64,000 nucleotides of DNA from Chlorocebus sabaeus. Lineage: Eukaryota; Chordata; Mammalia; Primates; Cercopithecidae. The DNA lies in assembly GCF_047675955.1 (NCBI RefSeq), contig NC_132923.1, positions 93,431,137 to 93,495,136 of the forward strand, written 5' to 3'. The notes under the pieces were generated by a model. The model saw nothing but the letters and a program-made list of their open reading frames with translations, was not told the DNA's origin and made no database searches. Below, in pieces: positions 58,474 to 64,000 of this stretch (the stretch's first letter is position 1; each line of letters starts with the position of its first letter). The position numbers and the translations under genes are program-made.

Positions 58474-58785
58474 TTTTTTTCTTTTTCTTTTTTTTTTTTG
58501 AGACGGAGTCTTGCTGTGTCGTCCAGGCTGGAGTGCAGTGGCATGATCTCGGCTCACTGCAACATTCGCCTCCCAGGTTCAAGCTATTCTCCTGCCTCAG
58601 CCTCCCTAGTACCTGGGGCTACAGGCGTGCACCACCACGTTCAGCTAATTTTTGTATTTTGAGTAGAGATGGGGTTTCACCATATTGGCCAGGCTGGTCT
58701 CAAACTCCTGACCTTAAGTGATCTGCCCTCCTTGGCCTCCCAAAGTGTTGGGATTATAGGCATGAGCCACCGCATCTGGCTGACA
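58474..58785 (-). mobile_element. Alu, antisense, in the antisense L1
   Basis: gtatggtcattttc (58460-58473) and gtatgatcattttc (58786-58799) form the target-site duplication. The L1 frame resumes after it. Confidence 0.93.
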
Positions 58786-60116
58786 GTATGATCATTTTCA
58801 CAATATTGATTCTACCTATCCATGAACATGAAATGTGTTTCCATTTGTTTGTGTTATCTATAATTTCTTTCAGCAGTGTTTTGTAGTTTTCCTTGTAGAG
58901 GTCTTTGAACTCCTTTGTTAGGTATATTCCTAAGTTGTTTTTTTTTTTTTTTTTTTTTTCAGCTATTGTAAAAAGGGGTTGAAATCTTGATTTGATTCTC
59001 TGCTTGGTCACTGTTGGTGTATAGAAGAGCTACTGATTTGTGTACATTAATCTTGTATCCGGAAACTTTGCTGAATTCTTTAATCAGTTCTAGGAGCTTT
59101 CTGGAGGAGTCCTTAGGGTTTTCAAGGTAAACAACCATATTGTTAGCAAACAGGGACAGTATGACTCCCTCTTTACCAATGTGGATGCCCTTTATTTCTT
59201 TCTCTTGTCTGATTGTTCTGGCTAGGACTTCCAGGACCATGCTGAAGAGGAGTGGTGAGAATGGGCAGCCTTGTCTTGTTTCCATTCTCAGAGGGAATGC
59301 TTTCAACTTTTCCCCATTCAGTATTATGTTGGCTGTGGGTTTGTCATAGATGGCTTTTATTACATTAAAGTATGTCCCTCATATGCCAATTTTGCTGAGG
59401 GTTTTAATCATAAAGGGATGCTGGATTTTGTTGAATGCTTTTTCTGCATCTATTGAGATGATCATGTGATTTTTGTTTTTAATTCTTGTTTATGTGGTGT
59501 ATCACATTTATTGACTTACATATGTTAAACCATCCCTGCATCCCTGGAATGAAACCCACTTGATCGTGGTGGATTATCTTTTTGATATGTTGTTGGATTC
59601 GGTTAGCTAGTATTTTGTTAAGGATTTTAGCATCTATGTTCATCAAGGATATTCATCTGTAGTTTTCTTTTTTAGTTGTGTCCTTTCCCGGTTTTGGTAT
59701 TAGGGTGATGCTGCCTTCATAGAATGAATTAGGGAGTGTTCCTTCCTTCTCTGTCTTGTGGAATAATGTCAAAAGGATTGGCACCAATTCTTGGAATGTC
59801 TGGTAGAATTCTGCTGTGAATCCGTCTGGTCCTGGACTTAATTTTGTTGGTAATTTTTAAATTACCATTTCAATCTTGCTGATTGCTCTGTTCAGAGTAT
59901 CTAATTCTTCCTGATTTAAGCAAGGAGGGTTGTATTTTTCCAGGAATTTATCCACTTCTAGGTTTTCTAGTTTATGTGCATAAAGATGTTCATAGTTGCC
60001 TTGAATGATCTTTTGTATTTCTGCAGTGTCAGTGGTAATATTTCCTGTTTTGTTTCTTAGTGAGGTTATTTGGATTTTCACTCTTCTTGGTTAATCTTGC
60101 TAACGGTCTATCGATT

Positions 60117-60430
60117 TTATTTTATTTTATTTTATTTTATTATTTTTTGTGACAGGATTTTGCTCTGTCACCCAGGCTGGACTGCAGTGGTGCAATTATG
60201 GCTCACTGCAGCCTGGACCCCCCAGACTCAAACGATCTTCCCACCTCGGCCTCTGGAGTAGCTGGGACTACACACACATGCCACCATGCTTGGCCAATTT
60301 TTATATTTTTGTCGAGATGGGGTTTCACTAGGTTGCAAAGGCTGGTCTCAAACTCCTGGGCTCAAGTTATTCTCCTGCCTCAGCCTCCCAAAGGGCTGGG
60401 ATTACAGGTGTGAACCACCCGCTCTGACCC
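60117..60430 (-). mobile_element. Alu, antisense, with (TTTTA)n tail
   Basis: Five TTTTA units followed by an antisense Alu. It marks the truncated 5' border of the L1. Confidence 0.9.
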
Positions 60431-60690
60431 ATTGGGACCATTTTACAGGCTGCCTGCCATAGGTTCTGGGCAGATAATACAATAAAAGATCACTATACTG
60501 AGCAGTGGCAAGTTGAGTCTAAGAAGTGATCATTATAATTCAAACCAGACAAACAATACAAACAAGCTGAACCTGTAGAAAAATCTTGAGATTATAATGA
60601 TACCACAATGAGGATGTTAATATCAAATGTGCTAACAGACGGCAGTAAATGCATACAGGTTTTAAAAATGTGTTTTTATTAAATATAAAA
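60431..60690. other. Unique sequence
   Basis: No feature recognised. Confidence 0.4.
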
Positions 60691-61720
60691 CAGATATAAA
60701 ATGATATTTATAAAATATATGTTAACTCTAAAGAAGAGTAGTAAAGTTAACATACATGAATGTGCTATCCAAGGTAAGAGAAAGGATAACTAATGCTTTC
60801 AAAGGCTCCAATGCTACCCTCTTCCGTCCTCCTCTAGAGGTCGTCACCATTATGCTGAATTTTGTGATAATTATTCACTTGTTTTTCATTGTTTTACCAG
60901 TGATATCCATATTCCTACACAAGATACTGTTGATTTTCCCTGCCTTTGACTTTTTATCAATGGAATCACGCTGTATGTATTTCTCTGTGATTTGCTTCTT
61001 CCTCTAGAGATTATGTTTCTGAGATGTATCCATTTGATGCTTTCATAATGATGTTTTTCAGTTCCAGTTAAACTTCACTAAGCTCTTCAGATATTGTCCT
61101 GTGTGCAAGGTGGGATAAGACATAGCCGAAGGTGAATAAAGCAAATAATTTTCATGGACATTGCACTCCTTATATATTTATTTGGGCATATTATGTGAAA
61201 GTGTTGTAAGGGAATTAAGGGGTAAGTGAGTCATGTATGTCTAGTTTATACATAATCTTGTGTTAATAAGAACAAACTCAGTTTTATCATTTGAGCCACC
61301 AGCTTTCTCTTGTACAACATGGTATGACTGTACTATTACACAACTCACCTATGTATGTATGTATGGACATTTGAGTTAGTTCCATCTTTTTGCTACATAA
61401 GTAGTTCTGCTGTGAACATCACTTTACTTTTTGCCTGGTCCACTTGTGCAAAACTTTCTTCAGAGGATACACCTGGGAAAGGAACTGTTGGATCAAAGGC
61501 ATATCAGCCTTAAGAGACAAGGCCAAATTGTTTTCCAAGGAGGTTATAGTGATTTACACTCCTATCAGCAGTTGTTCCAAATCCTATCCAATATTTGATA
61601 ATGTCTTTTTTTTTTTTTGCCAATCTGAAAGGCATAAAATAGAATTTCATTGAGGTTTTGATTTGCATTTCACATGAGTCGTAATATGTTTTACTGCATT
61701 GCCAAATGTTATCCAGTGAT
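60691..61720 (-). mobile_element. Old L1M, antisense, interrupted near 61086-61315
   Basis: 'aatcacgctgtatgtatttc', 'gtttctgagatgtatccat' before the gap and 'ttctgctgtgaacatcactt', 'tttgccaatctgaaaggca' after it are consecutive parts of an antisense L1M 3' half. About 230 bp between them is foreign and carries copy 1 of the 152-bp direct repeat. Confidence 0.65.
61108..61259 (+). repeat. 152-bp direct repeat, copy 1
   Basis: It differs from 61924-62075 at about four or five positions (about 97% identity). It lies within the L1M interruption. Confidence 0.93.
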
Positions 61721-61923
61721 CAAATGAGACTCTGAACTCTGTACTAAAGTTTTTGCCATTATCCATGCAACTATTTATAAATTGTTGTTACTTTAATACC
61801 ACACCTGTGCAAATTATTTGGTTAAAAGCTAAATACATATCTGTGAAGTACAATAAAGCCGGAAAAAAAGGCAAATGCAAAGAATCCAAACTTGTGATAA
61901 CTTAGTCTCATGCCTGTGTTGCG

Positions 61924-62075
61924 AGGTGGGATAAGATATAGCCAAAGGTGAATAAAGCAAATAATTTTCATGGACATTGCACTCCTTATATATTTATTTG
62001 GGCATATTATGTGAAGGTGTTGTAAGGGAATTAAGGGGAAAGTGAGTCATGTATGTCTAGTTTATACATAATCTT
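61924..62075 (+). repeat. 152-bp direct repeat, copy 2
   Basis: The same length as copy 1, 664 bp after its end, outside the L1M. About 12 bp upstream of both copies are also similar ('cctgtg'). Confidence 0.93.
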
Positions 62076-63699
62076 TACTGCCCTAAGGGATGTCAAAGGA
62101 AAAAAGGGGTGGACCATTGGGAGTTGGACACATTTTGTTTCTGATGCAGAGCTCAGCAGATGGTGGTGCTTTCAACATCATAAATGGAATTTGCATACTC
62201 AGAGATCAACAGTGAGGTGGTAATAAAGGAATTACTTCCTCTGGATGTTACTCTGTATTGTTGATTTTGGATTGCACACACACTAAAGTTGGGATTGATT
62301 CCAATGTTAAGCTTAGTGAGATCTTGACAGGACGATACCCAAGAAACACATTCCAAGACAAGGCAAAGGTCCTTATAAAACCAGTTGCAAATGAGCAAGA
62401 AATCAGGTGATCAGTGTCAGTTGGCAGCAGTCTGTTCTTGGAGGCAGAGCTGAAGAAATGGAACCGTCTAAGCATTTGGGTTCACCACGGGATCAGGCTG
62501 GATCCCTGGTGTCTGAGTTAGCCTCATTTGAGATGGAGTTGAGTGTTGACAGAACAATCAGTGGAAGCTGGGTGTTCCTAATGTTGTACTTTCAGCTTTT
62601 CTGTCAAAGTTAGCACAGACGATAGATCAAGATGACGTTTACTCATGAACTGTTGGGATATAGATTTCTATTTTTCAAAGGAAATTTAAGACATCAATAA
62701 CTTAGATATGTTCCTATTTTTGACCATGTAATTCTACCCCTAAGAACCTGCCCAATCAGGTGGGTTATTGTAGATGAAAGTAAAATCATTCAAATTATCT
62801 CAAGAAACATTAAGATGCTATACAGACAAAGAAACCCAGGAAAGTCTAAGCATCCCAGCCTTAAGTGCACAGACCTGGGGGCAGCTATGGGTTTGGGCAC
62901 CCCTGGGACGACATGGGTTTCTCAGTGTGCTACCTCTATTCACAGGACTTGGTTCCCCTCCTTTCCGCTCTAGCTTTTCTTTACCATAGGACTCTGTCTT
63001 ATTTCGTTTCTACAGCCCAGTCACCTTCTGGCAACACCACCTGTTGACTCTCAGCATTTCTTTGTTTGAACTCTTGATTGGTTATCTTTCCAAACCACGC
63101 AAGTAAGAGGTCTTTGACCAGTCTATGGATTGGCTGTCCTGGGATCAGATGACCTCCCTGGTCCAATCAGCTGAGGCTAAGGCTAAGCGATGACAGCTCA
63201 CCCATAGCTGCTCAATGGTGCCGTTTCCCTTGCAAAAGACAAACGGTGTGAACGGGCCAACACTGTGATGGACATCTCTAGAAAAAGACTTGAAAAAGAA
63301 TCAGAGATAGGGACTAAGAAGTGCATGAAAGTGCGCTTGCAGCGCGCGCGCACACACACAATATCCAACCACAAAGTACAATAAATGACTTGCTGCTTAG
63401 GTGTGCAACAATGAGCAGCGAAGGCACAGATTTTGAAGGCTATTGGAAAACACGAGGAAATGCTCACAAAATAATATTCCATGAAAAAGGGTTATAAAAC
63501 CGCATATACCGAATGATCACAATTTCCAAAGAAAAAAACTGCATATTTTAAAATTTGGACGGGAAAGCTAACAGGCTAGTGGTATGATAACTCGTGGTAT
63601 AAAAGTGCTTCTTTATTTGGTTATACAGCTTTCAAATGTTGCTTAACGAACAGATAGCATTTTTATAAACAGAGGAAAGACTCAGTATTAAAGTGCACG
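62076..63699. other. Unique sequence leading to the CpG island
   Basis: No repeat or exon recognised. A short alternating purine-pyrimidine tract occurs at 63342-63361. Confidence 0.45.
63342..63361. repeat. (GC)n(AC)n alternating tract
   Basis: gcgcgcgcg passes directly into cacacacaca, a 20-bp alternating purine-pyrimidine run with Z-DNA-forming potential. Confidence 0.9.
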
Positions 63700-63709
63700 T
63701 CCCATCATT

Positions 63710-64000
63710 GCAACCTGGCCCTCGGGCAGCCAGCTCTCTCTGGCCCCGCGTCCGGCTTTCAGGTCCGGGAGCCCGGCCTCTCCACCTTCTCCCGGCGCGG
63801 GCCCCGCTCCTTTTCCGGCCGCCCTCGCCCCGCCCCTTCGCCTCTCCCCGCGCTCCCTCTCTCGCTCACGGAAGGCGCTTTTCGCGAAGGCCCGGATTTT
63901 TACAGCACTTCGCTTTTCTAACCCCGAAGAGTGCACGTTTGTTCGCAGGGCCAGCAAGGAGAGCCCCGCCCCGCCCCGCCCGCCGCCTTTGGCGCCCTCG
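63710..64000. promoter_or_regulatory. CpG island edge with GC boxes and E2F-like sites (probable promoter)
   Basis: GC and CpG content rise abruptly and stay high to the window end. GC boxes (CCCCGCCCC) occur at about 63827-63836 and overlap in the tandem run 63965-63983. Two E2F-like motifs are visible: TTTTCGCGAA at about 63880-63889 and TTTGGCGCC at about 63988-63996. No TATA box is clear. The island continues beyond the window, so the gene and its direction cannot be named. The 89-codon minus frame at 63688-63957 is arginine/glycine-rich and probably a by-product of composition. Confidence 0.75.

Larger units (their letters stand above)
56808..60112 (-). pseudogene. Antisense 5'-truncated L1 (L1P-type) with ORF2 remnant
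   Basis: ORF2 encodes the L1 endonuclease/reverse transcriptase. On the minus strand the element runs from about 60112 (inside ORF2, upstream of the RT core) to the 3' UTR at 56808. The RT block at 58959-59306 reads METRQGCPFSPLLF and then SLFANN: the catalytic Asp-Asp of the FADD box is Asn-Asn (59139-59144). Stops and frameshifts divide the frame. It has no ORF1, no 5' UTR and no promoter. An Alu interrupts it at 58474-58785 and an (AT)n tract at 57150-57245. Confidence 0.9.

Noticed and set aside
63688..63957. 89-codon minus-strand frame in the CpG island
   Set aside because: The Arg/Gly/Ala-rich peptide is what CpG islands produce by composition, and no start context or domain supports it. 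A real first exon cannot be excluded without transcript data.

Overview
This is a stretch of primate nuclear DNA, most likely from an Old World monkey. It contains about 46 Alu copies or fragments, several LINE-1 remnants, THE1 and MLT1 LTRs, L2 and hAT fossils. The Alu at 37736-38020 carries base changes (the GGCCGGATCTCAGCTC, CACCTCGCCCGGCTAG and CCGCCCGTCTCGG stretches) that I associate with the cercopithecoid AluYR lineage. Its target-site duplication is 16 of 16 identical, so the insertion is young. I recognise no intact protein-coding gene, exon, tRNA, rRNA or other functional RNA gene. Every long reading frame I could explain lies in a transposable element.

Layout. 1-3.1 kb is L1 3' ends interleaved with Alus, including an L1 inserted into an Alu. 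3.1-17 kb is the least repetitive part, with scattered Alus and hAT fossils (MER58-like, MER1-group, MER20) and an L2 tail. 17-26 kb holds more Alus, a 275-bp direct repeat, an L1M fragment, an L2 3' end, a candidate solo ERV LTR and a templated inverted insertion inside an Alu. 26-34.6 kb is a long decayed sense L1M with nested Alus and a THE1 solo LTR. 34.6-45 kb is L1M 5'-type sequence, the young Alu, an L1M 3' end and a large inverted repeat (two arms of about 600 bp). 45-50 kb is MER5-like fossils followed by a class III ERV-L pol remnant (RT, integrase, dUTPase-like) split by a roughly 1.6-kb GC-rich LTR-like insertion. 50-56.5 kb has a 154-bp GAA/TTC tract in an Alu tail, ancient repeats, a hairpin and an MLT1 LTR. 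56.8-60.1 kb is an antisense L1 whose RT active site is mutated. 60.1-63.7 kb is an old L1M with a 152-bp near-identical direct repeat, then unique DNA. The last 300 bases enter a CpG island with GC boxes and E2F-like sites, probably the promoter of a gene beyond the window.

The elements do not form a pathway. The window records successive insertions and several local copy-paste events. At least four places look like short-range templated or segmental duplication: 25472-25624, 41003/44134, 52754-52822 and 61108/61924. I found no credible undescribed functional system. The most informative items are these rearrangement scars, the GAA/TTC tract and the CpG-island edge.
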